Shown in pieces: positions 35,079 through 43,168 of a DNA stretch of 43,168 bases (its first letter is position 1; each line of letters starts with the position of its first letter). The translations under genes were made by a program, and so were the position numbers. This DNA comes from Chloroflexota bacterium (GTDB lineage: Bacteria > Chloroflexota > Dehalococcoidia > Lucifugimonadales > UBA3495), in assembly GCA_027624135.1 (NCBI GenBank), contig JAQBXL010000011.1, positions 1 through 43,168 on the forward strand, given 5' to 3'. A model generated the notes under the pieces. It saw nothing but the letters and a program-made list of their open reading frames with translations, did not search any database and was not told where the DNA came from.

Positions 35079-35894
35079 TTACGTCTGTTGCCCTGCTTTG
35101 GCCAACTCTCTTTTCTGCTTTAGCATCTCCTGAAGGGAGTCGGTTACGAATCCATCCAAACCGACGGCCGTCATTCGCGCCATGTCTCGGCCGAAGTCTA
35201 AGTCCCACGCTAGCACTCTGGAGCCTCTTTCTTGGAACTTCCGTTGCAGCTTTGGGTTGTAAGAGTCGTTGGCCGGGTCGTACCAATCGGCCTGCACCAT
35301 CGGACTGAAGCAGCGCGAACGGATGGGAAATGGATGCCGGCGGGACCAGATGTATCCCCGGTTGATCTTTGGGTCGATTTTCTTCAGTTCGTACAAAGAA
35401 ATCGGGTTGAAGCTGGCCACGAGTGTACTGCCCCACCTGGCGTGACGCTGCACCACTTCGGCCACCTTGTGGGCTATGGTCCTCATGCCCTTCATGATGA
35501 CTTTCATCTCAACGTTGATCAGAAAATCTGCCGGAAGAGACTCGAACACTTCGTCCAGGGTGGGCGGGTGCTCACCCTGGAAACCAGGGCTGAACCACGA
35601 CCCGACGTCCAGGGCGCGGACTTCTTCCAGAACGCGGTGATTTACTGGCCCGCTATCGTTGGAGGTACGGTCCAAATGGCGGTCGTGGAAAACCACCAAC
35701 TTCTCGTCTTTGGTCAGCCGGACGTCCAACTCGATTCCGTCTGCGCCCGATTCAAGCGCTGCATGAAAGCTCGAGAGGGTGTTTTCAGGGGCTTTGGTGA
35801 CGTCGCCGCGGTGGGCAATGACCAGCGGAAGTGGCAGGGAGCCAGGGGCAAAATCCCAGCGGGTCACGCGTTCGTTGAAACTGTCCGTCGCCAA
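35079..35894 (-). CDS. Glycerophosphodiester phosphodiesterase
   Basis: The 271-residue TIM-barrel enzyme releases an alcohol and glycerol 3-phosphate from phospholipid head-group diesters. The catalytic and metal residues are in LVIAHRGDVTKAPENTLSSF, GADGIELDVRLTKDEKLVVFHD and the second His of FHDRHLDRTSN. Later blocks are INVEMK and a closing GLDGFVTDSLQEM. There is no signal peptide, so a cytoplasmic UgpQ-like role is likely. It lies downstream of dnaG on the same strand after a 206-bp gap and is not part of that unit by spacing. Confidence 0.93.
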   Translation of the reverse strand: MATDSFNERVTRWDFAPGSLPLPLVIAHRGDVTKAPENTLSSFHAALESGADGIELDVRLTKDEKLVVFHDRHLDRTSNDSGPVNHRVLEEVRALDVGSWFSPGFQGEHPPTLDEVFESLPADFLINVEMKVIMKGMRTIAHKVAEVVQRHARWGSTLVASFNPISLYELKKIDPKINRGYIWSRRHPFPIRSRCFSPMVQADWYDPANDSYNPKLQRKFQERGSRVLAWDLDFGRDMARMTAVGLDGFVTDSLQEMLKQKRELAKAGQQT

Positions 35895-36058
35895 AGTTGC
35901 AACCTCTAGCCGACGAATGTTGCTTCGGCCTATCTTTAATACTACTCGTAACGCCGTTTACCGGGCAATGTTTGCACTGGAATTGGGAGTAGAATGGTCA
36001 ATCTATGCCGCCCCCAATCAAGTTTCCAGTTAAGTTGCGAGGGTCATTACCGTAGGGT

Positions 36059-37366
36059 ATGAGGCAAGTCCCAGGAATTAGAGGAACTCTGTGGCCGGTG
36101 CTGCAAAGCGCTGACTTCCGCGCTATCTGGTACGTGGGTAGCCTGAGCGAGTTCGGCCGACGCATGGAACTGCTGGTTCTGAGCTGGCTGATCCTCCAGG
36201 CGACTGATTCCTATTTCCAATTGGGTCTGATTTTGGCCTTCAACAATCTGGCCCGTCCGTTGGTCTCCATGTTCACCGGCTACATCGCCGACCGATTTCC
36301 CCGGGGCAAGGTTTTGCTGGCAGGTCAGGCAATAAACGTGCTGACAACAGCCACCCTTTTGGCAGTCATCGTCTACGACTTTGACTTGGTCCAATCGTGG
36401 CTGGTGTTCACGGCGGTGTTCATCCAGGGGCTGACCAAGGCCATCGAGGACCCGTCTCGGCGCACGGCGATCTTCGACATCGTAGGCCAGCGGCGGTTGG
36501 TCAACGCCCTTTCTCTGGACGTCATCAGCAACAATGTGGGGAAGATGGCCGGGCCCATAGTGGGCGGAATCTTGTTGGCCACCACCGGATTCACGGGCGC
36601 CTACACCTTCTTGATCGCTGTCAATCTCTGTAATCTTGGTCTGGTTTCTCGGCTTCGGATACCCGACTACCAGGGGCCTGCCCAGATCGAGCCGGTCTGG
36701 CGCAGCATGGGATTGGCCGTTGGATACGCCTGGCATAGCCCGATGCTGGTGGGGCTGTTCTATATAACCATCGTGATGAACGCCCTCGCCTTTCCATTCC
36801 AGCAGTTCATACCAGCCATTGGCCGAGACCACCTGGGGGTGGGTGTCACCCTGGTTGGACTCCTCGCCGCCGCCGACGGATTTGGCCAATTGGCGGGCGC
36901 GGGAATCATGGCCATCAGCCGCGACCTGCGCTACCACGGCCGGGTGTTCGTCTTGGGTTCCCTGGGGGTCCTGTTGATCGGCATGGTTTTCGTGTGGTCA
37001 CCCTGGTACGCACTGACCTTCGGGCTGCTGACCCTTAGCGGCATCGCCCAGTCTGGGTTTTCCACCATGCAGAGCGCCGTGACCATGCTGGCAACCCCCC
37101 ACGACATGAGGGGACGCATGATGGGGCTGCTCAGCGTGTGTATCGGCGTGGGAACGCCATTGGGCGCCTTTGAGATGGGGCTAGTAGCTTCGGCCTTTAC
37201 CATACAGTCGGCAATTGCGTTGAACGCCCTAGCCGGGTTCGCGCTCCTCTTGCCTGCCATCGCTTTCACCCCTCTCCCTTGGAAACCGCTGAATCAGGTT
37301 GAGGCCGAATCTGAGGCCGAATCCGAAACAACCGTAGAGCCTGCAGCCGGCGAGGCGCATCCCTAA
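36059..37366 (+). CDS. MFS transporter, EntS-like
   Basis: The 435-residue permease has about 12 membrane helices. It opens with LQSADFRAIWYVGSLSEFG, and the motif-A loop after helix 2 is TGYIADRFPRGKVLLAGQ. The middle has EDPSRRTAIFDIVG and later GLAVGYAWHSPMLVGLF. These are features of the EntS/MFS_3 group, which exports siderophores, macrolides or other small molecules. The tail is acidic (repeated EAESE) and cytoplasmic. The start lacks a strong ribosome site. It is not closely related to the tandem MFS pair at 14491-16916. Confidence 0.87.
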   Translation: MRQVPGIRGTLWPVLQSADFRAIWYVGSLSEFGRRMELLVLSWLILQATDSYFQLGLILAFNNLARPLVSMFTGYIADRFPRGKVLLAGQAINVLTTATLLAVIVYDFDLVQSWLVFTAVFIQGLTKAIEDPSRRTAIFDIVGQRRLVNALSLDVISNNVGKMAGPIVGGILLATTGFTGAYTFLIAVNLCNLGLVSRLRIPDYQGPAQIEPVWRSMGLAVGYAWHSPMLVGLFYITIVMNALAFPFQQFIPAIGRDHLGVGVTLVGLLAAADGFGQLAGAGIMAISRDLRYHGRVFVLGSLGVLLIGMVFVWSPWYALTFGLLTLSGIAQSGFSTMQSAVTMLATPHDMRGRMMGLLSVCIGVGTPLGAFEMGLVASAFTIQSAIALNALAGFALLLPAIAFTPLPWKPLNQVEAESEAESETTVEPAAGEAHP

Positions 37367-37457
37367 TAGCCTTGCCCGGTCACTTGGGAACCGTTATATT
37401 CTGGTAGGCTGACCGTAGGCGGAGTTATTTATTACCTGTGAACTTCCCGGAGTAGAC

Positions 37458-38030
37458 ATGTCGCGAATCGTAGATTGGCCCGCCCGGATGAAGGAAGTGG
37501 CCGGCTTCGTGGGCCTCGGCCAGAACGAGTTGGATATCATCGAGTCCACCCGCGAACTGGTGTTGGGCCGGGGCGATGAGTTGACCGCCGAGGTCTACGA
37601 CCATTTTTTGTTATTTCCTGAGACGCGCCGATTCTTCTTGGACGAAGACGGAGACGTCAACGACGAGAAGCTGGAGCGCCGCAAGCACAGCCTGATGCGT
37701 TGGCTCCGAGGTTCCATAGATTTCAAGATCGATGAAGACTACCCCATCAGATTGCTGGCCACGGGGATCGTCCACAGCTACCCGCCGTCTCACCGGGCCC
37801 ACATGGGGTCCATCCCAAGCCGATTCATGGTCGGGAGCATCTCATTTGTGCAGACGGCTCTGGCCCAGATCTTTCACGAAAGCATGGAAGACCCGGAGCA
37901 GGCGCATAGAGCCACGGTGGCTTGGAACAAGATGTTGATGGTCCAACTCGACATCCTGTTAGCTGGTTATGTCAATGAAACCCCCACCGAGGCGACAGGG
38001 GAAGCTCCAGTGGTGCCTGACTTCGATTAA
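37458..38030 (+). CDS. Protoglobin-domain protein
   Basis: The 190-residue protein is a single globin domain of the protoglobin/globin-coupled-sensor type. Helical blocks are NELDIIESTRELVLGRGDEL, VYDHFLLFPETRRFF and RRKHSLMRWLRGSIDFKID. The helix that normally carries the proximal haem His contains several: GIVHSYPPSHRAHMGSIPSR, with His106, His112 and His115. There is no attached kinase, cyclase or methyl-accepting domain, so gas sensing would need a partner; storage or nitric-oxide chemistry is also possible. It is followed 44 bp later by the AroQ-like gene. Confidence 0.82.
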   Translation: MSRIVDWPARMKEVAGFVGLGQNELDIIESTRELVLGRGDELTAEVYDHFLLFPETRRFFLDEDGDVNDEKLERRKHSLMRWLRGSIDFKIDEDYPIRLLATGIVHSYPPSHRAHMGSIPSRFMVGSISFVQTALAQIFHESMEDPEQAHRATVAWNKMLMVQLDILLAGYVNETPTEATGEAPVVPDFD

Positions 38031-38074
38031 AGACCGTCTGTTGATCTAGACGACCCAATAAAGGAGAGAACAAC

Positions 38075-38500
38075 ATGGGTAAGGTGTTGGTTATTCAAGG
38101 CGCAGGCATGAACATGCGGGGGAAGGTCCAACTAGAGACCTTTGGGCCAATGACTCTAGAGGAGATGAATGAAAAGATACTTGGGTACGCCGAGGGCTTG
38201 GGGATGGACGTCGAACTGTTCCACTCCAATCTCGAGGGCGAGGTGGTGAACGCCCTCTACGATGCCCATGACCGCGGCTTCGATGCTGCGCTGATAAACC
38301 CGGCCGGTTACACCACAACTACAGGCCCAATCAAGGGGGCCATCGCCCAGGTCAACTACCCGGTGATCGAGGTCCACGCCTCCAATCCCACGTCCCGAGG
38401 CACCGTCTCCCAGGTGCTGCCGGTCTGCAAGGGCGCGGTGTATGGCTTCGGGGTCTACGGCTACAAGTTGGCCCTGGAAGCGGTCAAGCAGATGGCCTAA
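38075..38500 (+). CDS. Type II dehydroquinase-like protein with altered active site
   Basis: The 141-residue protein has the AroQ (type II 3-dehydroquinate dehydratase) fold and length. It keeps Asn75 (INPAGYT), His101 (VIEVHASN) and Arg108, and the ending GFGVYGYKLAL. The N-terminal GPNLNLLGTREPEIYG lid reads GAGMNMRGKVQLETFG: the catalytic Tyr is Phe23 and the lid Arg is lost. The catalytic His of YTHTS is Thr81. It is therefore unlikely to dehydrate 3-dehydroquinate and may act on another substrate. The RBS AAAGGAG is good. It sits in a plus-strand run with the protoglobin. Confidence 0.82.
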   Translation: MGKVLVIQGAGMNMRGKVQLETFGPMTLEEMNEKILGYAEGLGMDVELFHSNLEGEVVNALYDAHDRGFDAALINPAGYTTTTGPIKGAIAQVNYPVIEVHASNPTSRGTVSQVLPVCKGAVYGFGVYGYKLALEAVKQMA

Positions 38501-38504
38501 GGGC

Positions 38505-38696
38505 CTAATCGCATCTGAAGCAGCGGCTCTGCCCAAAAACAGAGTCATGAACATTCCGGGTGACCATCAGATAATCAATGACCACTCGGAATGTTTTACT
38601 TTCATCAGCAATGTTGAATTTCTCTTTCATGGAGCGCATGAAAGCCATCTGATCGACGGTTAAATCAACCTCAAATGTCTTCTTGGGGCTCGCCAT
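38505..38696 (-). CDS. Small conserved protein, possible DNA-binding
   Basis: The 63-residue protein starts with a strand-like KKTFEVDLTVDQMAFMRSM, then a helical ADESKTFRVVIDYLM, and ends with a Cys pair (SRCFRCD). The strand-helix-helix order is reminiscent of ribbon-helix-helix proteins, but the Cys tail is extra. I know similar short proteins only as uncharacterised. The ATG has GGAG at good spacing. It is 30 bp downstream of the serine hydrolase and probably cotranscribed. Its stop lies four bases from the converging AroQ-like stop. Confidence 0.65.
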   Translation of the reverse strand: MASPKKTFEVDLTVDQMAFMRSMKEKFNIADESKTFRVVIDYLMVTRNVHDSVFGQSRCFRCD

Positions 38697-38726
38697 GGTG
38701 GTGTCTCCTGGGCGTTTGATTCCCGA

Positions 38727-39827
38727 CTATAGCGCGGCGTCCAAGACCGCTTGGGATATCTCAGCCAGTCTTGGCGTGTTGGTAGCTTCGGCTCGAAAGC
38801 CGTTGGTTATGTAAGCAAAAGCCAGCCCAGAATCAAGGTTGGCCCAGCCGATGGATGTTCCCGAACCGGCATGGCCGAACGTGCGGACATCCTCGTTGCC
38901 AGGGGCCGCGGAGCGTGGGTCGCGCAAGGACAGGCCCAGCGACCGCATCACGTTTCGGTCCAGGCTGTGATCGAGTCCCTCCGACTGCGGCTTCGTCACT
39001 GCCTCCACCGTTTCCGGTTTCATCGTAGTCACGCCGTCCAAGGTGCCGCCGCCGGCCATCATGGCGTAGAAACGGGCCAGCCCTCGGGCCGTGGCGATCC
39101 CACCGCCAGCTGGAAGAACCGCGGTATGAACCTCCGGCCGGTTGTAGATTGTCACCTGGCTGGTGCGGTCACAGTCCTCCATGGCGTGCAGCTTCGATAC
39201 CCGCTCTTCCATGGAAGGATCGATGCCAAGGTGGAACTCTTCGACCTGGAGAGGGCCGGTTATCTCCTCTCGGACAAATTGGTCGATGGGCCGGCCGTCG
39301 ATCCGGCGGACCAATTCCCCTACCACCCAGCCGAAATTGCGGGCATGGTAGGCAATCACGCGGCCCGGTAGGTAGTCCAGGTGTATCTGTTCCATGGCGC
39401 TAACGGCTGCGTCCCAATCGTGCCAGCGGTCCCAAGTCATGTGACTGGGCGTGTCGGGAAACCCTGACTGATGGGTCAGCACGTGCCGAATCGTGACTTG
39501 TTCCTTTCCCTTCTGAGCAAAGCCGGGCCAGTGGGATGCGACAGGGTCGTCCCAATCAAGCTTGCCCCGCTCCCAGAGGATGTGGAGACAGGCGGAGGTT
39601 ACGGCTTTGGTGGAGGAGTAAAGGACGAAGATGGAGTCTCTGGTCACCGGTGTGCCTGCCTCTCGGTCCGCCAGGCCGCCGAACAAGTCGAGCACTGGCT
39701 TCCCGTGGCGGTAGACTGCCAACGCGGCCCCAGGGTGAACCCCGGACTCGATCTGGTGGTTGAATAATTCTTCCACGCGGTTGAGTCCCCGGGGATCCAT
39801 CTGAGCGCTTTCTTCGGCTACCACCAT
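38727..39827 (-). CDS. Serine hydrolase, beta-lactamase/esterase family VIII
   Basis: The 366-residue enzyme has the penicillin-binding-like fold used by class C beta-lactamases and EstB-type esterases. The nucleophile motif SxxK is SSTK at residues 71-74. The Tyr motif is AYHARNFGWVVGEL, without the Asn of true beta-lactamases, as in esterases. The third motif is GHAGSGTSIGW. There is no signal peptide, which fits a cytoplasmic esterase better than a lactamase. The ATG has AAGGAAG upstream. It is 68 bp downstream of the MhpD-like gene. Confidence 0.9.
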   Translation of the reverse strand: MVVAEESAQMDPRGLNRVEELFNHQIESGVHPGAALAVYRHGKPVLDLFGGLADREAGTPVTRDSIFVLYSSTKAVTSACLHILWERGKLDWDDPVASHWPGFAQKGKEQVTIRHVLTHQSGFPDTPSHMTWDRWHDWDAAVSAMEQIHLDYLPGRVIAYHARNFGWVVGELVRRIDGRPIDQFVREEITGPLQVEEFHLGIDPSMEERVSKLHAMEDCDRTSQVTIYNRPEVHTAVLPAGGGIATARGLARFYAMMAGGGTLDGVTTMKPETVEAVTKPQSEGLDHSLDRNVMRSLGLSLRDPRSAAPGNEDVRTFGHAGSGTSIGWANLDSGLAFAYITNGFRAEATNTPRLAEISQAVLDAAL

Positions 39828-39895
39828 TCCGTTACTTCCTTATACCTGCTGCAACCGGATACCTGCTCCATCCAGCTTGTCGTGCCAAGTGCGGG

Positions 39896-40693
39896 CTAAA
39901 CGACCGTTAGTTCTGCTCCGCCTAGGCCTTCTATCATTATGGAGGCGTTGTCTCCAGCGTTCACGGGTTTGGGAGACACGATGCTGCCGGTAATTATCAC
40001 CATGCCAGCGGACAGGCCCATGCCTCGTTCCGCGAGCTTGTTGGCCAACCAAGCCAAAGGCTCGAGGGGATGGCCCATCACATCCGAGCCGTGGCCGTCC
40101 CCCACCAACTCGCCGTTGATGGTCATCGACCCGTAAGCCGCTGGCAGGTCTAGGTGTTGCCAGTTGGACACCGGTTCACCAAGAACAACTCCGGCGTTGT
40201 AGACGTTGGCGGCTACTCCGGTGATGAACTGGACTTTCGGGTCCAGCGCCGGGTTGCGCCGGATATCGATAATCTCGAATGCGGTCATTAACGATTCGAC
40301 AGGTCGAGATACTCCAGCCCGGTCATAGGGCGCTCCGGAAGCGGGTAGGTCAGCGCCCAAGCGGACGGCTACCTCGCATTCTATTCCCAGCTTCACGAAA
40401 TCTGCGGCGGCGAGGGTACACGGAGACTGACGAATGTTGTTCGCGAGCATGATTCCCATGCAGGGTTCGCTGACGCCATTGGCCTGCTGTAGTGCAGCGG
40501 TGGTCATGGCCAATTTATAACCGGCAACTGGTCCTTGTTCACGGGAAATGTCAGCCTGAAACTCCTGCTGGATCAGGTAGGCTTCGTCGATGTCGCTGGG
40601 CATCAGCCGGTCTTCCAGCATGTACAATTCGTTTCCCCGGAATTGCTCCGACAGTCTCTGGGCTGCTTGTTGCACCTTGGTGTTCACCGACAT
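39896..40693 (-). CDS. 2-keto-4-pentenoate hydratase-like protein (MhpD family)
   Basis: The 265-residue protein is in the fumarylacetoacetase/MhpD fold. The metal-binding block is LGIECEVAVRLGADLP (about 105-120), preceded by PCMGIMLANNIRQSP. Further blocks are AFEIIDIRR, LAWLANKLAERG and the closing MVIITGSIVSPKPVNAGD. Family members hydrate 2-hydroxypenta-2,4-dienoate in meta-cleavage pathways or decarboxylate oxalocrotonate. No ring-cleavage genes are nearby. It heads a minus-strand run with the serine hydrolase and the small protein. Confidence 0.9.
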   Translation of the reverse strand: MSVNTKVQQAAQRLSEQFRGNELYMLEDRLMPSDIDEAYLIQQEFQADISREQGPVAGYKLAMTTAALQQANGVSEPCMGIMLANNIRQSPCTLAAADFVKLGIECEVAVRLGADLPASGAPYDRAGVSRPVESLMTAFEIIDIRRNPALDPKVQFITGVAANVYNAGVVLGEPVSNWQHLDLPAAYGSMTINGELVGDGHGSDVMGHPLEPLAWLANKLAERGMGLSAGMVIITGSIVSPKPVNAGDNASIMIEGLGGAELTVV

Positions 40694-40868
40694 CAGGTTG
40701 ATTTCCTTCTTACCTACGGCATCTTTATGGTCTGCATCTTGGACTGCGCCTAGGTGTATGGCTCTAATTCTACCTCCATCTTATGTCACTCCAAAGCGGA
40801 TTGACGAGGCGGGGCCTAGTATAGCATCCGTACGGAGGGCGGCCCCAATGATTGTTGCCTGGATCGTG

Positions 40869-41627
40869 CTAGGCGACCTCGATCCCCACCGGACAGTGGT
40901 CGGAGCCCAATACGTCGGCCAATATGAACGCGCCGGTCAGTTTGCTGGCGAATTCCTGGTCCACAAAGAAATAATCGATCCGCCATCCCACGTTACGGTC
41001 TCTGGCTCGGGTCATCTGATCCCAATAGGAATAGTTGTCTGGCTCTTGGTTAAATATTCTAAGCGTGTCCTTGTAACCACGGCCCAGGAATTCGTCCATC
41101 CAGGCACGCTCTTCGGGAAGGAAGCCGGAGACTTTGGCGTTTTCTTTGGGCCGGGCCAGGTCGATCTCTTTGTGGGCGGTGTTCACATCGCCGCAGACCA
41201 CCACGTGCTTGCCGCTATTTCTGGTTTTTTCGGCGTATTCCAGGAACGCGGCATAGAAGTCCATCTTGTACTGAAGGCGCTCGGCGGACCGCTTCCCGTT
41301 GGGGAAGTAGATGTTGAACAACACAAAGTCGCCAAAGTCGGCGATGATGGTCCTACCTTCGCTGTCGAATCGGTCGCCAAAGCCGTACCCGACGTTCTCG
41401 GGCTCTTTCTTGGTGTAGAGGCCCACGCCGCTGTAGCCCTTCTTCTCCGGTGTTGAGAAGTAGGAGGAGTACCCGGCCACAGACTTGACCTCTTCGGGGA
41501 GTTGCACCTCGTGGGCCTTGGTCTCTTGCAGGCACAATATATCGGGATCATCGCCGCTGAACCAATCCAAGAACCCTTTCTTATGAACTGCCCTGAGACC
41601 ATTTACGTTCCATGAGATAACCCGCAT
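40869..41627 (-). CDS. xth: Exodeoxyribonuclease III / AP endonuclease
   Basis: It repairs abasic sites and blocked 3' ends. The 252 residues show every ExoIII motif: [33 protein letters not shown] (catalytic Glu), [29 protein letters not shown] (Asp/Asn), WRIDYFFVD and the final [11 protein letters not shown] (Asp-His). Length and order are normal for the short Xth form. The ATG has GGAG eight bases upstream. It stands alone between two gaps. Confidence 0.95.
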   Translation of the reverse strand: MRVISWNVNGLRAVHKKGFLDWFSGDDPDILCLQETKAHEVQLPEEVKSVAGYSSYFSTPEKKGYSGVGLYTKKEPENVGYGFGDRFDSEGRTIIADFGDFVLFNIYFPNGKRSAERLQYKMDFYAAFLEYAEKTRNSGKHVVVCGDVNTAHKEIDLARPKENAKVSGFLPEERAWMDEFLGRGYKDTLRIFNQEPDNYSYWDQMTRARDRNVGWRIDYFFVDQEFASKLTGAFILADVLGSDHCPVGIEVA

Positions 41628-41911
41628 GGCACTAGCTCCTTACTTATTAAACTGAAATGTAACGGGCATCAACCCTATGACACCCCATCGGATACGATAT
41701 TGGGACAAACTTGGCAATCGGATACCGTGAAGCTCGGAAGCTCGATTTCAAGAAATGGGCCGACAACTACTCATGCTCCGGCACCTGAGCCGGTTTCCCC
41801 GAGATGGCCCGATTATATCCGTTGCCACGCCACCGTCAACCGGCCATCGTCAAGAAACGGATTTCTGCCGGACGAGACCCGCAGTTGTGCCATCAAGATA
41901 AGAGGTTAGAC

Positions 41912-41938
41912 AAAAAAACGCCCCGAAGAGTCGGGGCG
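41912..41938 (-). terminator. Intrinsic terminator of the response regulator gene
   Basis: On the minus strand CGCCCCGA-CTCT-TCGGGGCG is a perfect eight-pair stem with a four-base loop, followed by seven Ts. It lies 45 bp past the stop of the receiver gene. Confidence 0.9.
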
Positions 41939-41983
41939 CGTTGCGAAACCTGGATCTGTCGGCGTGAAGGGTTTGAAGTGGAG

Positions 41984-42394
41984 CTACCCCACCGCCGCGA
42001 GTTGTTTAACCTTTCCTGAAAGTCCGGAAACCGAGAACGGCTTGGGCAGCAAGTCGAGCGCGAACGATGGACCGCACCGAGATATGATCTCCTGAACTGG
42101 TAACGCGGAGATAAGTAGTACCTTGATGTTCGGTCTAGCTTCCTTAAGGATCTCGGCTAATTTGATCCCACCCATGTAGGGCATCGCCACGTCGCTAAGC
42201 AGGATGTCTATCGGTTCATCGGGGTTGTTGTTGGCAATCTCCAGAGCTTCCACTCCGTTTGATGCTACAAGGACCCTGTAACCCTCTCGCCGCAACAGAA
42301 CGGAAAAGAACTCTAGCAGCGGTTGGTCGTCTTCCACCACCAACACCGTTGCGCGAGCATCTTTTTTCGGGTTATCGGTTTCCGTCAATGTCAC
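41984..42394 (-). CDS. Stand-alone response-regulator receiver protein
   Basis: The 136-residue CheY-like receiver has the acidic pocket VLVVEDDQPLLEFF (residues 21-23) and the phospho-acceptor Asp68 in ILLSDVAMPYMGG. It also has the Ser switch in VLLISALPV and the Lys in LLPKPFSVSGL. There is no output domain. The start is GTG at 42394, with GGAGAG six bases upstream. No histidine kinase gene lies in the window, so it may take phosphate from a distant hybrid kinase. A clean intrinsic terminator follows, so it is probably a single-gene transcript. Confidence 0.93.
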   Translation of the reverse strand: MTLTETDNPKKDARATVLVVEDDQPLLEFFSVLLRREGYRVLVASNGVEALEIANNNPDEPIDILLSDVAMPYMGGIKLAEILKEARPNIKVLLISALPVQEIISRCGPSFALDLLPKPFSVSGLSGKVKQLAAVG

Positions 42395-42942
42395 TTTATC
42401 TCTCCGCTATTTGGTCCGGATTGGTCCATTTGGGCCGAATCTCCGGGGCCCGGGCAAAACTTACTGCATTAATCATAATTGACGTTTGTGTTAAACGAAA
42501 TCCAAGATTTGTATGATTGCTGTATTAGTGCCTGGGGGAGAGCCCGATTTCAATCGCAACATTAGTTGCATCAGCTATCGAGGGTGCTACTTTCCGGCCT
42601 TGCTCCGGCTCCCTCATCAGCTAGGCGGTTCATCTACGACAAGTGCTTCACAGATCAATAGTGTCCACTCGGTATTTGAGGCTACTTACCCATACGCACT
42701 TTTGCCCATAGACAACAGGTATCCCCGAAAACGGTTTCGATCGGCAAAGAAGTATCGATCAGGTTGATATCGGTCTCAATATTGGGTCGAAACTCGGAAC
42801 CAAACGACTGGTCGTCTCGCGCCGGTGGTTGACCGGTCGATTATCGGTCTTCGTGAGACCAGTCAGAGACGAACTTGGGGCAAGTTTGACACTTGTGGGA
42901 CCAGACATGGCCCTATTGGTCCTGATCAGTGACACCTTTGAG
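42395..42942. other. 548-bp intergenic stretch, no gene recognised
   Basis: Short open frames here have random-looking composition and no ribosome sites. The right part (about 42755-42875) is rich in GGTC/GACC words, for example GACCGGTC. No tRNA, terminator or riboswitch was recognised. It must hold the promoter of the response regulator, but no clear -35/-10 pair stands out. Confidence 0.5.
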
Positions 42943-43168
42943 CCCACATTTCCCATATGGCTAAAAAGCTCTCTCAGTAATGCGTCGCTGTTATTTCAAT
43001 TGTTGTCTAATTGTGAGCCAATTCCCGTTTTTACAGCTATAATTACTCCATATCATGTCACTTTGCAGTATGATGGCGTAAGCATCATGGAGGCACCTAA
43101 TGGGTGACAGCGAAAAGGCTCCCCTCCGGCTCCAATTCAACCCCAAAGTCCGCCTGGAATTCCACGGC
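42943..43168 (+). mobile_element. IS1380-like element, 5' end (partial, runs off window)
   Basis: Similarity to the reverse complement of 1-180 begins exactly at 42943 (CCCACATTTCCCATATGG). It continues through an untranslated leader into the transposase start. The element lacks its right end because the window stops. No target-site duplication can be checked. Confidence 0.78.
43100..43168 (+). CDS. IS1380 family transposase, N-terminal 23 codons
   Basis: The frame from ATG at 43100 reads MGDSEKAPLRLQ, then FNPKVRLEFHG, and is open to the window end. This is the characteristic N-terminus of IS1380-group DDE transposases (FNPK...LEFHG, normally followed by a TSDAGLL block). GGAGG at 43089-43093 is the ribosome site, six bases before the ATG. 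It is incomplete, so activity cannot be judged. Confidence 0.75.
   Translation, partial: MGDSEKAPLRLQFNPKVRLEFHG

Noticed and set aside
38727-39827. Serine hydrolase as an antibiotic-resistance beta-lactamase
   Set aside because: No signal peptide, and the Tyr motif lacks the Asn of true beta-lactamases; it fits family VIII esterases.
42829-43107. 92-residue open frame across the right IS boundary
   Set aside because: It spans the junction between host DNA and the IS leader, so it is a chance frame; its composition is not protein-like.
1-43168. The terminal inverted repeats as ends of a 43-kb transposon or linear replicon
   Set aside because: The repeats lead into transposase coding sequence, and the content is housekeeping (rpoD, dnaG, glmU, tkt). 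Two separate IS copies explain them better.

Overview
The window looks like one stretch of bacterial chromosome with moderately high GC. It carries rpoD, dnaG, glmU, transketolase and one tRNA-Ala. The accessory genes are typical of marine or soil Chloroflexota of the SAR202/Dehalococcoidia kind: an LLM flavin oxidoreductase, SMP-30 and NHL propeller proteins, a cyclase-family hydrolase, three amidases, MFS exporters and a MhpD-like hydratase. That taxonomic placement is inference from gene content; no marker phylogeny could be run. Both ends of the window run into the same IS1380-like insertion sequence, in inverted, outward-facing orientation, so the window is probably an assembly contig broken at repeats.

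Layout. 1-180: start of an IS1380-like copy, followed by the C-terminal remnant of an interrupted gene. 409-6919 (minus): tkt, gnd, zwf and a GH15 glucosidase, a pentose-phosphate group. 7134-9160: a small sigma factor and an LLM oxidoreductase. 9396-10828 (plus): a frameshifted Asp/Glu-racemase/maleate-isomerase-like gene and a nitroreductase. 10982-13997 (minus): a zinc-ribbon protein, then an M19 dipeptidase, a MetE-like protein and an enoyl-CoA hydratase remnant with an internal deletion, the last three tightly coupled. 14146-16916 (minus): two tandem MFS exporters, one frameshifted, and a small hypothetical protein. 17129-17271: tRNA-Ala(GGC) and a stray tRNA 5' half. 17363-19204 (minus): NHL and SMP-30 beta-propellers. 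19418-21027 (plus): a small possible amidase partner and an amidase. 21174-22592: a flavin disulfide-type reductase. 22882-27179 (minus): cyclase-family hydrolase, amidase, a GIY-YIG nuclease inside inverted repeats, and another amidase.

27384-30034 (plus): glmU and a CorC/HlyC-type membrane protein, ending at a strong terminator shared with a converging sortase-like gene that has lost its catalytic Cys. 31036-34872 (minus): a zinc-ribbon protein, and dnaG followed by rpoD. 35079-35894: a glycerophosphodiester phosphodiesterase. 36059-38500 (plus): MFS exporter, protoglobin-domain protein and a type II dehydroquinase-like protein lacking key catalytic residues. 38505-40693 (minus): MhpD-like hydratase, esterase-type serine hydrolase and a small conserved protein. 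40869-42394 (minus): exodeoxyribonuclease III and a lone response-regulator receiver. 42943-43168: second IS1380-like copy with the first 23 codons of its transposase.

The most unusual items are these: a GIY-YIG gene framed by the same inverted repeats that form a gene-less 100-bp element 2.6 kb away; the Cys-less sortase; the catalytically altered AroQ-like protein; several fresh-looking gene lesions (two single-base frameshifts, one in-frame internal deletion, one IS-truncated gene); and a duplicated tRNA 5' half.
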